A stretch of 64,000 bases of DNA, taken from JAFDVL01 sp031409955. Its GTDB lineage: Bacteria > Acidobacteriota > Blastocatellia > RBC074. The translations under genes were made by a program, and so were the position numbers. The stretch is from assembly GCA_031409955.1 (NCBI GenBank), contig JANNYF010000158.1, positions 1 through 64,000 on the forward strand. Reading direction: 5' to 3'. The number at the start of each line of letters is the position of its first letter. Position 1 is the first letter of the stretch. The notes beneath the pieces are model-generated. The model saw only the letters and a list, made by a program, of their open reading frames with translations, was not told the origin of the DNA and did no database searches. This document shows positions 1 to 8,178 of this stretch, piece after piece.

Positions 1-657
1 TTGCTGAAAGAATTCAAAGGCTTACCGCTCACCGATTATGATGTCGCAGAATTGGCCTACGTGATCGAACGCGAAGACCTCGCCATCAAAGGCGGTTTGC
101 AGGATCAATACGCAGCGGCGTTTGGCGGCTTCAATTACATCGAATTTCTGCCTGACCACGTCATCGTCAATCCGCTCAAAATTCGCCCGGCGATAGTGAA
201 CGAACTGCAATACAATTTGCTGCTGTGTTACACCGGATCATCACGCTTGTCATCGAATATCATTGAAGATCAAGTCAAACGATATGAAAGCGGCGAGCGA
301 GACAGCCTGGATGCGTTGCGGCAATTGAAGGCCATGACCATTGAGATGAAAAACGCTTTGTTGCGCAGCAAATTGGATGATTTCGGCGATTTACTGCATC
401 ACGAATGGGAGCAGAAAAAACGCATGTCGCATAAAATCTCCGCGCCCATTCTGGATGAAATGTATGACGAAGCTCGCAAAGCCGGAGCACTCGGCGGCAA
501 GATCACAGGCGCAGGCGGCGGCGGATTTATGCTGCTCTATTGTCGCTTTGATAAAAAACATAAGGTCGCAGAACGGCTCAAAGAAATGGGCTGCACGATC
601 ACGGAATTTGCCTTCGAGCCTTATGGCTTGCAGACGTGGCGTGTAGCGAATGATTGA
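1..657 (+). CDS. hddA: D-glycero-alpha-D-manno-heptose 7-phosphate kinase, 3' part
   Basis: This is the C-terminal ~218 residues of a GHMP-family kinase; the gene runs off the left edge, so the leading TTG is not its start. The GHMP motif 3 (GKITGAGGGGFML, about residues 165-177) is plain, as is the preceding helical region with CYTGSSRLSS. Family knowledge: HddA phosphorylates sedoheptulose-derived heptose 7-phosphate at C1 on the way to GDP-heptose for LPS or S-layer glycans. The next gene, gmhA, makes its substrate, and gmhB lies at 10.2 kb, which supports the heptose role over other GHMP sugar kinases. Codon use matches the neighbours. Confidence 0.85.
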   Translation: MLKEFKGLPLTDYDVAELAYVIEREDLAIKGGLQDQYAAAFGGFNYIEFLPDHVIVNPLKIRPAIVNELQYNLLLCYTGSSRLSSNIIEDQVKRYESGERDSLDALRQLKAMTIEMKNALLRSKLDDFGDLLHHEWEQKKRMSHKISAPILDEMYDEARKAGALGGKITGAGGGGFMLLYCRFDKKHKVAERLKEMGCTITEFAFEPYGLQTWRVAND

Positions 658-675
658 GGAAACGGTACCGCGAGT

Positions 676-733
676 GGTAGCGAGCGTGCTTGGGTATCTC
701 GTATATCCACAGTCACCAGGCACGCTCGCTACC
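676..733. repeat. Inverted repeat between hddA and gmhA
   Basis: A 14-base arm (GGTAGCGAGCGTGC, 676-689) is matched by its reverse complement at 720-733 with a ~30 base loop. It sits in the only gap between the two heptose genes. There is no T-run after the stem, so it is more likely an interspersed hairpin element than a simple terminator. Confidence 0.6.
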
Positions 734-764
734 GCTCGCAGTACTGTTCCAGCGAGAAACTATT

Positions 765-1343
765 ATGACTAATTATTTACAACTCATCACCGCGCGCACC
801 GAAGAAAGCATCGCGGTCAAACGTGCCTTGCTGGAAACCCAAGCCGAGACCATCGCCAACGTTGGGCGCGTGTTGGTCGAAGCTTTGCGCAACGGCAAGA
901 CGCTGTATTTATTCGGCAACGGCGGCAGCGCGGGCGACGCGCAACACATCGCCGCCGAATTGGTCGGACGCTTCACCAAAGAACGGCGCGCGTTGCCTGC
1001 TGTGGCCTTGACAACCAATACCTCCACCTTAACTGCGCTCGGCAATGATTACGAATACGCGATTGTGTTTGCGCGCCAGCTCGAAGCCTTTGGCAAACCG
1101 GGCGATGTTGTCATCGGTATTTCCACGAGCGGCAATTCGCCGAACGTGGTGCAAGGCTTGCTGACCGCAAAAGAACTCGGCCTGGTGACGGTTGGTTTGA
1201 CGGGTGAAATGGGCGGCAAGACCAAATCCGTCGCTAATCATTGCATCTGCGTCCCCTCGCACGACACCGCACGCATTCAGGAATCGCACATTCTCATCGG
1301 CCATATCCTGTGCGAGATCGTCGAATGCGAATTGTTTGGCTAA
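765..1343 (+). CDS. gmhA: Sedoheptulose 7-phosphate isomerase
   Basis: A SIS-domain protein of 192 residues, the usual GmhA length. It converts sedoheptulose 7-phosphate to D-glycero-D-manno-heptose 7-phosphate in the cytoplasm. The phosphosugar-binding motifs are visible: FGNGGSAGDAQHIAAELVGR near residues 48-67 and GISTSGNSPNVV near 123. The open frame extends 25 codons further upstream, but those codons cross the inverted repeat, and ATG 765 gives the family-typical N-terminus (MTNYLQLITARTEES). It follows hddA in the same direction, and the pair probably supplies heptose for cell-surface glycan. Confidence 0.92.
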   Translation: MTNYLQLITARTEESIAVKRALLETQAETIANVGRVLVEALRNGKTLYLFGNGGSAGDAQHIAAELVGRFTKERRALPAVALTTNTSTLTALGNDYEYAIVFARQLEAFGKPGDVVIGISTSGNSPNVVQGLLTAKELGLVTVGLTGEMGGKTKSVANHCICVPSHDTARIQESHILIGHILCEIVECELFG

Positions 1344-1353
1344 TCCCTGCTTA

Positions 1354-1379
1354 CGCGTAGCCCTGAGAAGGGCTACGCG
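1354..1379 (+). terminator. Hairpin after gmhA
   Basis: A perfect 10-bp stem (CGCGTAGCCC, 1354-1363, against 1370-1379) with the loop TGAGAA lies 11 bases after the gmhA stop and is followed by an A/T-rich stretch ending in TTTT. It is a plausible intrinsic terminator, though the U-tract is not immediate. Confidence 0.5.
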
Positions 1380-1588
1380 CCTATAAAATTTTCTCCACCA
1401 AAATATTTTTCATACCCGTGAGCGATTTGCCTGAGCGATTCCGCTTTCTAGGGAGAAATTGCAAAAAGGAGTTGCACGTTCTTTCTACTATGGCGTTTTC
1501 AAATCGTTTCCAACCCTCGCGCGTCAGCCAATGGATTGACGCCGCTCGCAAACAATGGCTAAGCTCTCCGGCATCGCAGGAAAAACAA

Positions 1589-2152
1589 ATGGATTCATCT
1601 CCTGATGTCACACAACTGTTGCTCCGCTGGCGCGGTGGCGACAAACAAGCGTTGGAGCAATTGACGCCACTGGTCTATGACGAGTTGCGCCGTTTGGCAG
1701 GGCATTATTTGCGTCACGAACGCGAAGGCCACACGTTGCAGGCGACCGCTCTCGTCCACGAAGCTTACGTGCGCCTAATCGGACAGCAGCAAATTAATTG
1801 GCAGAACCGCGCGCATTTCATCGCCGTGGCTTCCCGTTTGATGCGCCGCATTTTGGTAGATCACGCACGCGCCCACGCTGCCGCCAAACGCAATCCGGCA
1901 GCAAATGCGATCCCGCTGGATGAAGCCAAAACCGTAGCGCCCAATCCCGCGCCCAATATCTTGGCACTCGATGATGCGCTCGAAGCGTTGGCGCAATTCG
2001 ACGAACGCAAAAGCCACATCATCGAACTGCGCTATTTCGGCGGCCTGAGCATTGACGAAATTGGCGAAGTCACCGGTCTGTCCGCCGCGACGATTGGGCG
2101 CGATTTGCGCATGGCGGAGGCTTGGCTGGGAAGACAAATGCAAAAGCAATGA
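1589..2152 (+). CDS. ECF-type RNA polymerase sigma factor
   Basis: A 187-residue sigma-70 family protein of the group often called Sig-70_X6 (TIGR02999-like), common in Acidobacteriota and Planctomycetes. Region 2 is seen at about residues 25-90 (LTPLVYDELRRLAGHYLRHE, then the VHEAYVRL core), and region 4 at about 130-180 (LRYFGGLSIDEIGEVTGLS helix-turn-helix). The frame is open back to 1418, but ATG 1589 has an AGG-containing ribosome site at good spacing and gives the family N-terminus. No anti-sigma gene is adjacent; the downstream Ser/Thr kinase, separated by a large hairpin repeat, is the usual partner of this sigma group and may take part in its regulation (inference). Confidence 0.88.
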   Translation: MDSSPDVTQLLLRWRGGDKQALEQLTPLVYDELRRLAGHYLRHEREGHTLQATALVHEAYVRLIGQQQINWQNRAHFIAVASRLMRRILVDHARAHAAAKRNPAANAIPLDEAKTVAPNPAPNILALDDALEALAQFDERKSHIIELRYFGGLSIDEIGEVTGLSAATIGRDLRMAEAWLGRQMQKQ

Positions 2153-2312
2153 TTCATCCACGAAGCCACACGAAGGAGCACGAAGAAGAAATCAGACAGG
2201 ATTGACAAGATGAACAGGATGACTGCACGAGGTTAACAAAATCCGTATCTTGTCCATCTTGTCAATCCTGTCAAAAAAACTTCGTGAAACTTTGTGTGGC
2301 TTCGTGGATGAG
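2153..2312. repeat. Large hairpin repeat, CCACGAAG family, copy 1
   Basis: A ~160 bp imperfect palindrome. The outer arms read like CATCCACGAAGCCACACGAAG and its complement at the far end; the inner arms carry GACAGGATTGACAAGATG and its complement. Related elements lie at 12173-12315, 39558-39732 and 48675-48800 in this window. It fills the sigma factor-kinase gap, so it becomes a large stem-loop in any shared transcript. Confidence 0.75.
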
Positions 2313-2330
2313 AAAAAAGGAGCATAACCA

Positions 2331-5261
2331 ATGACACCCGAACGCTGGCACCAAATCAAACACCTCGTGAATTCTGCGTTAGGCGAAGACGCCGAAGCCC
2401 GCACCGCGATCCTACAACAATCCTGCGCCGACGATTTCGCGCTGCGGCTGGGCGCTGAAGCGTTGTTGTCCGCCACGCTCCCACTGCCCGCTGCACCGCT
2501 CGCGCCCGACCAATGGCAACGCATTGAGAAGCTGTTTCAATCCGCGCTGGAATTGGAGCCAGCCCAACGCGCCGCGTTCTTAGCCGAAGCTTGTGGCGAG
2601 AATGTAGCCTTGCGTCACGAAGTCGAATCGCTCTTGGTTTATCAAGGTGCAGCGGGCGGTTTAATTCAAGGCGCAGTTCACGAAGCGGCGGGGTTGTTGC
2701 CGCACGATGAAAAGGCTCGCTTCACGCCCGGCACGACGTTGAATAAACGTTATCGCATCATCGGCTTGCTCGGCAAAGGCGGCATGGGCGAAGTCTATCG
2801 CGCCGATGATTTGAAGTTGGGGCAACCTGTCGCCTTGAAGTTTCTGACCGCCAAACTCTCACAGGACAAAGCCATGCTCGCGCGCTTTCACAGCGAAGTC
2901 GCCATGGCGCATCGCGTCACGCATCCGAATGTCTGCCGCGTCCACGACATCGGCGAAGTGACGACTTCGGCAGGCAATCTGCACTTCCTCTCAATGGAAT
3001 ATGTGGATGGTGAAGACCTGTCCTCGTTGTTGCGCAGGATTGGTCGCTTGCCGTCGGACAAAGCCGTCGAGATTGCGAATCAGCTTTGCGCCGGACTCGC
3101 CGCCGCGCACGAAGCCGGCGTGTTGCACCGCGATTTGAAGCCCGCGAATGTGATGCTGGATGGCAAAGGCCGCGTGCGCATCACCGATTTTGGCTTGGCG
3201 GGATTTGCGGAACAGTTCAAAGGACAGGAAGTCTTCGCAGGCACTCCGGCCTATATGTCGCCCGAACAATTCGCGGGCAAAGAGGTGACGACGAAGAGCG
3301 ACATCTACGCGCTGGGTTTGGTGCTCTACGAAATCTTCACGGGCAAACATGTCTTTGAGGCAGCTTCGTTACCCGAATTGCAGCGCATGCACGAGAGCAG
3401 TTCGCCGACGAATCCATCGAACTGGGTGAAGGACATTGACCCGCTGGTGGAGCGGGTGATTCTGCGCTGTCTGGAAAAAGACCCAAGCCGTCGGTTGGCT
3501 TCGGCCAAACAAGTCGCGGATGCCTTGCCGGGCGGTGATCCGTTGGCGGCGGCGCTGGCGATGGGCGAAACGCCTTCACCGGAGATGGTCGCGGCGGCGG
3601 GCGAGAAGACGGGCTTGCGTCCGGTGGTGGCTATCGCGTGTCTGGCCGCCGTGATTGCCGGACTCATCATCCTTGCTTTGCTGGGCAACAAGGTGGAGTG
3701 GCGCGCGCAGCTACTCCGGGAAAACTCGCCCGATACACTGGCGCACAAGGCCCGCGACATCATCCATCGGCTGGGTTACACGGACCGGCCCACTGACAGC
3801 GCCTTTGGACTTAGCCCCAACAACGATTATCTGCGCTACCTTGAACAGAATGGTAAAGCTGCTCAGCGCTGGCAGCAGCTCACGAAGGCCCAACCGTCCG
3901 GCATGTATTTTTGGTATCGAGAAAGCCCGCGGTATCTTTTGGCATGGTCATTTGATAGCGGAGGATGGGTTTCGGAAGACGATCCGCCACAGAATGTTTC
4001 GGGTATGGTGAACGTCAGCCTGGATCCGCTCAGACGCCTGCTCTCCTTCACCGCCGTGCCGCCGCAAGTAGATCAAGCCAGTGGGACATTGCCCGCACCT
4101 GACTGGACGGCGCTCTTTGCGGCGGCGGGACTTGATCCGGCGCGCTTCTCACCGACCGAGCCGAAATGGACGCCGCTCGCCATCTGCGATGCGCGGGCTG
4201 CCTGGACGGGAGTTTATCCCGATCAACCGGACATTCCGCTACGCATTGAAGCCGCCGCCTATCGTGGCAAGCCGGTTTATTTTCAGCTCCTTGATTCCTG
4301 GAGCAGGCCTGAGCGGACGCAAGACTTTCAGCAAAGCACGGCGCAACGTGCCAGCATTACGATTTTATTCTGCCTATTATTTGCCATCCTGCTGGGGGCG
4401 GTGTTATTGGCCCGCTACAATTTCCGTCAGGGCCGGGGCGACCGTCGCGGCGCGTTCAGGTTGGCGCTTTTTGTCTTCACGGTCAGGATGCTCTGCTGGC
4501 TTTTTGGTGCCAGTCACGTCCCGACTATTGGCGAAGTGTTTAGCTTCTTCTTTCTGGCCGTCAGTCAGGCGCTGCTGTTCGCCGGTATCATCTGGTTGCT
4601 TTATTTCGCGCTCGAACCTTTTGTGCGGCGGCGCTGGCCAAACGCGCTCATCTCGTGGAGCCGTCTGCTCAACGGCGGTCTGCGCGATCCGCTGGTGGGT
4701 CATGATGTAATCGTCGGCGTCCTTTTCGGCGTCGGTTTTGCGCTAATTTTTCAACTCAGTGAACTCGTGCGCCTTTGGCTTGACGCAGTTCCGCAGGCAG
4801 GCCCCCCTCCATGGGCTTGGTTCGGCGCGCGCTACCTCATCGCCCAAGGATTCTTGAATCAAATAAGTTGGGCACTTAGCATTGCGCTGTTCCTCTTTTT
4901 CCTGCTCTTTCTGCTGCGCGCCCTCACCCGTCGGCAATGGCTGGCAGCAAGTATCTTTGTCTTGCTCCATATCGTGCCGCTCCTCTTGGACCGGAGTAAT
5001 CCGATGATTAGCGTGGCACTTATGTGTTTACTTCGTGTGCTGACTGTCATCGTCCTGCTCCGCTTCGGCCTCGCGACGCTCGCTATCAGCATGTTTGTTT
5101 GGGGTCTTTTTGACAGCGTCCCGATCACGACCAACTTTTCCGCCTGGTACGGGGGCTATGCGCTCGCGGCGCTGCTCGCCGTGCTGGCGCTCGCGGGCTA
5201 TGCGTGCCACACGTCGCTGGGCGGGCAGAAGGTGTTCGCGGGGAAGCTGCTGGAAGAGTGA
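2331..5261 (+). CDS. Membrane Ser/Thr protein kinase with polytopic C-terminus
   Basis: A 976-residue Pkn-type kinase. The start has a clean AGGAG site. Residues 1-130 hold two copies of the short TPERW..IK/E-type lead segment (MTPERWHQIKHL and PDQWQRIEKLF), where one is usual. The kinase domain is about residues 139-405: P-loop LGKGGMGEVYRA, VALKF lysine, HRDLKPANVM with Asp near 268, DFGLA near 286, and SPEQ in the activation segment. A transmembrane helix follows (~432-452), then a ~220-residue extracytoplasmic region, then about seven hydrophobic segments to the C-terminus, unlike the more common TPR or TolB tails. It probably senses an envelope signal. It follows an ECF sigma gene. Its last ~45 bases are the seed of repeats found downstream. 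Confidence 0.88.
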   Translation: MTPERWHQIKHLVNSALGEDAEARTAILQQSCADDFALRLGAEALLSATLPLPAAPLAPDQWQRIEKLFQSALELEPAQRAAFLAEACGENVALRHEVESLLVYQGAAGGLIQGAVHEAAGLLPHDEKARFTPGTTLNKRYRIIGLLGKGGMGEVYRADDLKLGQPVALKFLTAKLSQDKAMLARFHSEVAMAHRVTHPNVCRVHDIGEVTTSAGNLHFLSMEYVDGEDLSSLLRRIGRLPSDKAVEIANQLCAGLAAAHEAGVLHRDLKPANVMLDGKGRVRITDFGLAGFAEQFKGQEVFAGTPAYMSPEQFAGKEVTTKSDIYALGLVLYEIFTGKHVFEAASLPELQRMHESSSPTNPSNWVKDIDPLVERVILRCLEKDPSRRLASAKQVADALPGGDPLAAALAMGETPSPEMVAAAGEKTGLRPVVAIACLAAVIAGLIILALLGNKVEWRAQLLRENSPDTLAHKARDIIHRLGYTDRPTDSAFGLSPNNDYLRYLEQNGKAAQRWQQLTKAQPSGMYFWYRESPRYLLAWSFDSGGWVSEDDPPQNVSGMVNVSLDPLRRLLSFTAVPPQVDQASGTLPAPDWTALFAAAGLDPARFSPTEPKWTPLAICDARAAWTGVYPDQPDIPLRIEAAAYRGKPVYFQLLDSWSRPERTQDFQQSTAQRASITILFCLLFAILLGAVLLARYNFRQGRGDRRGAFRLALFVFTVRMLCWLFGASHVPTIGEVFSFFFLAVSQALLFAGIIWLLYFALEPFVRRRWPNALISWSRLLNGGLRDPLVGHDVIVGVLFGVGFALIFQLSELVRLWLDAVPQAGPPPWAWFGARYLIAQGFLNQISWALSIALFLFFLLFLLRALTRRQWLAASIFVLLHIVPLLLDRSNPMISVALMCLLRVLTVIVLLRFGLATLAISMFVWGLFDSVPITTNFSAWYGGYALAALLAVLALAGYACHTSLGGQKVFAGKLLEE

Positions 5262-5303
5262 GGCAAACGATCCGAACATCCCGGCAAGCTGTAGTAGAAT
5301 GCC
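5215..5303 (+). repeat. Cassette-boundary repeat R1 (kinase 3' end)
   Basis: The first of five related direct repeats. It covers the last 15 codons of the kinase gene (ending GKLLEE-stop) and ~42 bases after the stop, ending in the promoter-like GTAGTAGAATGCC. R2 matches it almost base for base. R1 is the copy within the true gene and so is the likely ancestor or target. Confidence 0.85.
5291..5303 (+). promoter_or_regulatory. Promoter-like -10 motif in repeat R1
   Basis: The string GTAGTAGAATGCC contains TAGAAT as a -10 candidate. The same string recurs in R2 (6116-6128), in altered form in R4 (TATAGTAAAATG, near 8252-8264) and ahead of gmhB (near 10147-10159), always 20-45 bases before a start codon. 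No good -35 box is visible. The repetition before genes is what supports a promoter role. Confidence 0.4.
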
Positions 5304-5337
5304 AACGCAAGAAGCCTGACCGAAAAGGAGATCAGTA

Positions 5338-5607
5338 ATGGAAATTCATGAACTCGTGATCGAGATGAAACTGTTGGAGCGCCGCTTGACGCTTTACGAA
5401 GAAAAGTACGGCGTGTTGAGCGAAGACTTCTACACGGCGCTGACGGCGGGCAAGCTGTCGAGCTACGACGAGTACGACGAAACGCGCGCCGATTTCAGTC
5501 GCTGGAAAGGGATTTATGAAACCTGGCGGCGGCGCAAACAGGCTTACACCGAACAACTCAACCAACGCGAATTGATCGAAGCCTTGCGCTTGCAACCTGC
5601 GTATTGA
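5338..5607 (+). CDS. Small helical protein, probable antitoxin partner of the TumE-type toxin
   Basis: An 89-residue, charged, largely helical protein (MEIHELVIEMKLLERRLTLY...). It has a strong AAGGAG site before ATG 5338. I recognise no named DNA-binding motif. It sits directly ahead of a DUF6516/TumE-like gene with which it overlaps or abuts, in the place usually taken by the antitoxin of that pair, so an antitoxin role is inferred from position. It is the first gene of a module bounded by repeats R1 and R2. Confidence 0.6.
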   Translation: MEIHELVIEMKLLERRLTLYEEKYGVLSEDFYTALTAGKLSSYDEYDETRADFSRWKGIYETWRRRKQAYTEQLNQRELIEALRLQPAY

Positions 5608-5609
5608 AG

Positions 5610-6029
5610 ATGCCTGACCACTCGCTCCAATCCATCAACGCTTACAGCCGCTTCGTCGCAGCATGGTTGAATCGTTCGACGGTCATCAAATCCACAGTCA
5701 TGGTCTGGTCAGAGAGCCGCTACACCGGCGTGGCCGAAGGCGAAGTTCTTTTCGATCAGGGATTCCGCTTGCGCATGAGAGAAGAATTGGACTTTGTCGA
5801 CCAACTCATTACGGCATACGGCTATGAAGTGCAGAGCGGCGCAGAGCGGCTTTACTGGTACGACGATTTTCCGCACCCCAACGATCCGACGCTGGCTGCC
5901 ACACATCCGCACCACAAACACATTCCGCCCGACCTCAAACACCATCGCATCCCTGCACCGAGCTTGAGTTTCACACAACCGAATTTGCCATTCATCATTG
6001 CCGAGATTGAAGCGCTAATGGGCGCGTGA
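5610..6029 (+). CDS. TumE-family (DUF6516) putative toxin
   Basis: About 139 residues. The C-terminal half carries the conserved stretch of this family: YWYDDFPHPNDP, then HPHHKHIPPDLKHHR and SFTQPNLPFIIAEIE. ATG 5610 is chosen; a TTG at 5604 overlaps the upstream stop and is the alternative. Family knowledge: these proteins are predicted toxins of two-gene modules, with mechanism not well defined. The immediate neighbour 5338-5607 is the presumed antitoxin. It ends just before repeat R2. Confidence 0.72.
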   Translation: MPDHSLQSINAYSRFVAAWLNRSTVIKSTVMVWSESRYTGVAEGEVLFDQGFRLRMREELDFVDQLITAYGYEVQSGAERLYWYDDFPHPNDPTLAATHPHHKHIPPDLKHHRIPAPSLSFTQPNLPFIIAEIEALMGA

Positions 6030-6038
6030 ATCAGGCAG

Positions 6039-6128
6039 CGCTCGGCGGGCAGCAGGTGTTTGCGGGGAAGCTGCTGGAAGAGTGAGGGCAAGCAATCCGA
6101 ACATCCCGGCAAGCTGTAGTAGAATGCC
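6039..6128 (+). repeat. Cassette-boundary repeat R2
   Basis: A 90-base copy of R1 with roughly a tenth of positions changed. It still encodes a kinase tail followed by a stop (LGGQQVFAGKLLEE) although no kinase gene precedes it here, and it keeps the GTAGTAGAATGCC motif at its end. It separates the TumE-type module from the MntA/HepT module. Confidence 0.85.
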
Positions 6129-6146
6129 CGTGAGGAGGATTCCAGA

Positions 6147-6443
6147 ATGTTGCCATTGCAAATTGATCGCACCAGGATTGCCGAGTTTTGCCGCAAACAT
6201 CACGTCCGCAAATTAGCGTTTTTCGGTTCGGTCTTGCGGGACGACTTTCGCCCTGACAGCGACGTAGACATGTTGATTGAGTTCGAGCCGGAGCACATGC
6301 CCGGATTGGCCTTCTTCGCGATGGAAGCGGAGTTGTCGGAAATGCTGGGGCGCAAGGTGGATTTGAATACGCCGCAGTTTCTCAGCCCGTACTTTCGCGA
6401 CAAGGTCGTAGCAGAGGCGGAGGTGCAGTATGAGCGAACGTAG
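6147..6443 (+). CDS. mntA: MntA-type nucleotidyltransferase (antitoxin)
   Basis: A 98-residue minimal nucleotidyltransferase. The signature FFGSVLRDDFRPDSDVDMLI (residues ~25-44) gives the GS...S-D-x-D catalytic pattern. Family knowledge: MntA proteins neutralise HEPN toxins by adenylylating them. GAGGAG lies just upstream of ATG 6147. It overlaps the next gene by 14 bases, the classic MNT/HEPN arrangement. It directly follows repeat R2, whose end may supply its promoter. Confidence 0.88.
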   Translation: MLPLQIDRTRIAEFCRKHHVRKLAFFGSVLRDDFRPDSDVDMLIEFEPEHMPGLAFFAMEAELSEMLGRKVDLNTPQFLSPYFRDKVVAEAEVQYERT

Positions 6444-6789
6444 CCGCACGGCAGCGTTGCGCCACATGTTGGATCACGCGCGCGAAGCGGTCGCCTTGGC
6501 ACAGGGCAAAAGCCGCGCCGACCTGGATACGGATCGGCTGCTGAATCTCGCCTTGGTTCGCCTGTTGGAAATCGTCGGTGAGGCGGCAGGGCGTGTGCCG
6601 AAAGAGTTGTGCGCACTCCATCCAGAAATTCCCTGGCCGCAAATCATCAGCCTGCGCAACCGGCTGATTCACGGCTATGACTCGGTTGACTTCAATATTT
6701 TGTGGCAGATTATCGCCAACGATCTACCATCTCTGATCCCGGCACTGGCAGCAATCATCGCTTCCGAAGATGACGTGACCGATGAATAA
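6430..6789 (+). CDS. hepT: HepT-like HEPN ribonuclease toxin
   Basis: A 119-residue DUF86/HEPN protein. The RNase motif (R-x4-6-H) is present as RNRLIHGYD near residues 77-85. Family knowledge: HepT cleaves RNA and is kept inactive by its MntA partner. It overlaps mntA by 14 bases, so the two are translationally coupled. The module ends ~25 bases before repeat R3. Confidence 0.88.
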   Translation: MSERSRTAALRHMLDHAREAVALAQGKSRADLDTDRLLNLALVRLLEIVGEAAGRVPKELCALHPEIPWPQIISLRNRLIHGYDSVDFNILWQIIANDLPSLIPALAAIIASEDDVTDE

Positions 6790-6814
6790 TGGGAAGCGCT
6801 ATCGGCGTGCGAAA

Positions 6815-6872
6815 CGCTGGGCGGGCAGAAGGTGTTTACGGGGAAGCTGCTGGAAGAGTGAAACCCGGGAAC
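6815..6872 (+). repeat. Cassette-boundary repeat R3 (shortened)
   Basis: It matches R1/R2 through the kinase-tail part (LGGQKVFTGKLLEE-stop) and then diverges after the stop, with only a short GAACAT-like remnant. The promoter-like end is missing. The following module is on the opposite strand, which fits loss of an outward promoter here. Confidence 0.8.
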
Positions 6873-6921
6873 ATTCTCCCAATAGGTGAGAAGCCTTCTG
6901 ACGAATTGGCCTTCACGTTCG

Positions 6922-7761
6922 CTATTCTTTTTCCTGCGCCGCGCTGAGTTGCAGCACACCGGTATGCGCGGCGAGGGTTTTCATCTGACGGATGGCGATT
7001 TCGTTGAGCCGCTTGAGGCGTTCGCCTTGCGCGAGGCTCATGTGAATGAATTCGGCATTCAGGCTTTCGAGGTTCGCCAACACCAGCAATTGCTCAATCG
7101 TAGCGTGGTCGCGCATGTTGCCGTCGAGCGTCGGATTGGCGTCGCGCCATTGTTTGGCGGTTTGCCCAAACAACGCGACGTTGAGCAAGTCCGCTTCGTT
7201 GGCATACACCAGCGCCGCCTGCGCGGGCGTGATTTCAGGCGGAATGATGTGCGCTTTGATGGCGTCGGTGTGGATGCGGTAGTTGAGCTTGGAAAGCGTG
7301 CGATGCAAATTCCACGCGAGCGAGAGACGACGGCTTTCGTCGTCTTTGAGACGCTGGAATTCTTTGATGAGATAGATTTTGAATTCCGGGCTAATCCACA
7401 TACCAAACTCGAACGCGATGTCCTTGTGGGCGTAGGTGCCGCCATAGCGTCCAGCCGTCGCGCGCAAGCCGATGGCATTGGTCTTTTCCACCCATTCTTT
7501 GACGCTCAATTTGTAACTGTTCAGCCCCGCCTGACTTTTAATTATGGCGAATTCGCCGGAATTAAAATCCGGGTTATGGATACTCTCCCAAATGCCCAGA
7601 TACTCCACGGTGTTACGGTTCCGCAGCCAATCGGAGATGAAAAAATCGCCATCTTTGGCCCGCAACATGTCGGTCAATGAAATATAGTCGTCCTCCCGGT
7701 GCGAGAGAATCGTGATGGCAGTTCCCTGCACAGTAATGGTTGCGGTTCTCGTCTTTTTCAT
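6922..7761 (-). CDS. KilA-N domain protein
   Basis: 279 residues from ATG 7761, which has an AAGGAAG site. The N-terminal ~110 residues match the KilA-N DNA-binding fold (TITVQGTAITIL, ISLTDM, then YAHKDIAFEFGMWISPEF). The rest is helical with no named domain. The same frame is open with starts at 7788 and 7812; 7812 overlaps the upstream stop as ATGA and could be used by coupling. KilA-N proteins are typical of phages and mobile islands. It is the only module of the 5.2-9.1 kb array on the minus strand. Confidence 0.8.
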   Translation of the reverse strand: MKKTRTATITVQGTAITILSHREDDYISLTDMLRAKDGDFFISDWLRNRNTVEYLGIWESIHNPDFNSGEFAIIKSQAGLNSYKLSVKEWVEKTNAIGLRATAGRYGGTYAHKDIAFEFGMWISPEFKIYLIKEFQRLKDDESRRLSLAWNLHRTLSKLNYRIHTDAIKAHIIPPEITPAQAALVYANEADLLNVALFGQTAKQWRDANPTLDGNMRDHATIEQLLVLANLESLNAEFIHMSLAQGERLKRLNEIAIRQMKTLAAHTGVLQLSAAQEKE

Positions 7762-7808
7762 CGTTGCAATTTCTTCCTTTCGAGGCATTCCTTTTTCGGT
7801 ATCATTAT

Positions 7809-8120
7809 TCATTCGATTCCGTGGGCGGCAGCTAAGGCTTCGGCGGGTTGCTGAAACAGTTCGGCTTGCGGATGTCCGGCGAATTGACCTGTCGCCGCGT
7901 GCAAATACACATCGCCTACCTGACCGAGCGGCCCGGTTGCGCCATACGCGAGTTCGACGGGTACATGCCAGTAAAACGTGATGGAGTCGAAAGTCGCGGA
8001 AGCCGCGTGCAGTGCGGTTCCGACTTGTTGATGTAACCACCGATTGACGTGCGCGATGGCGACTTGTGAGGTTGGGACAGTGAATTGTGGCACTACTGAA
8101 ACATCCATTGTGGCTGGCAT
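7809..8120 (-). CDS. Unrecognised 103-residue protein upstream of the KilA-N gene
   Basis: I do not recognise this family. The start at 8120 has an AAAGGAAC site. The sequence has a VNRWLHQQVG helix, an SITFYWHVP strand region and a C-terminus rich in Ala, Gln and His; there is no signal peptide and no membrane segment. It overlaps the alternative start of the KilA-N gene by four bases (ATGA), so the two form one operon, and the place resembles that of a small partner or antitoxin (inference). Confidence 0.6.
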   Translation of the reverse strand: MPATMDVSVVPQFTVPTSQVAIAHVNRWLHQQVGTALHAASATFDSITFYWHVPVELAYGATGPLGQVGDVYLHAATGQFAGHPQAELFQQPAEALAAAHGIE

Positions 8121-8162
8121 GATTAAGGTTCCTTTCGGGAAAGAATCGCGGTGACCGAGGCG

Positions 8163-8170
8163 AGTATAGC
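8163..8170 (-). promoter_or_regulatory. Extended -10 promoter for the minus-strand KilA-N module
   Basis: Read on the minus strand this is TGCTATACT, an extended -10 (TGn plus TATACT), about 43 bases before the start at 8120. It lies directly beside repeat R4, so this module carries its own promoter at its edge. Confidence 0.5.
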
Positions 8171-8178
8171 AAAAAACA

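Noticed and set aside
6886..7680. 264-codon plus-strand frame opposite the KilA-N gene
   Set aside because: Antisense of a recognisable KilA-N domain, with shadow-type composition.
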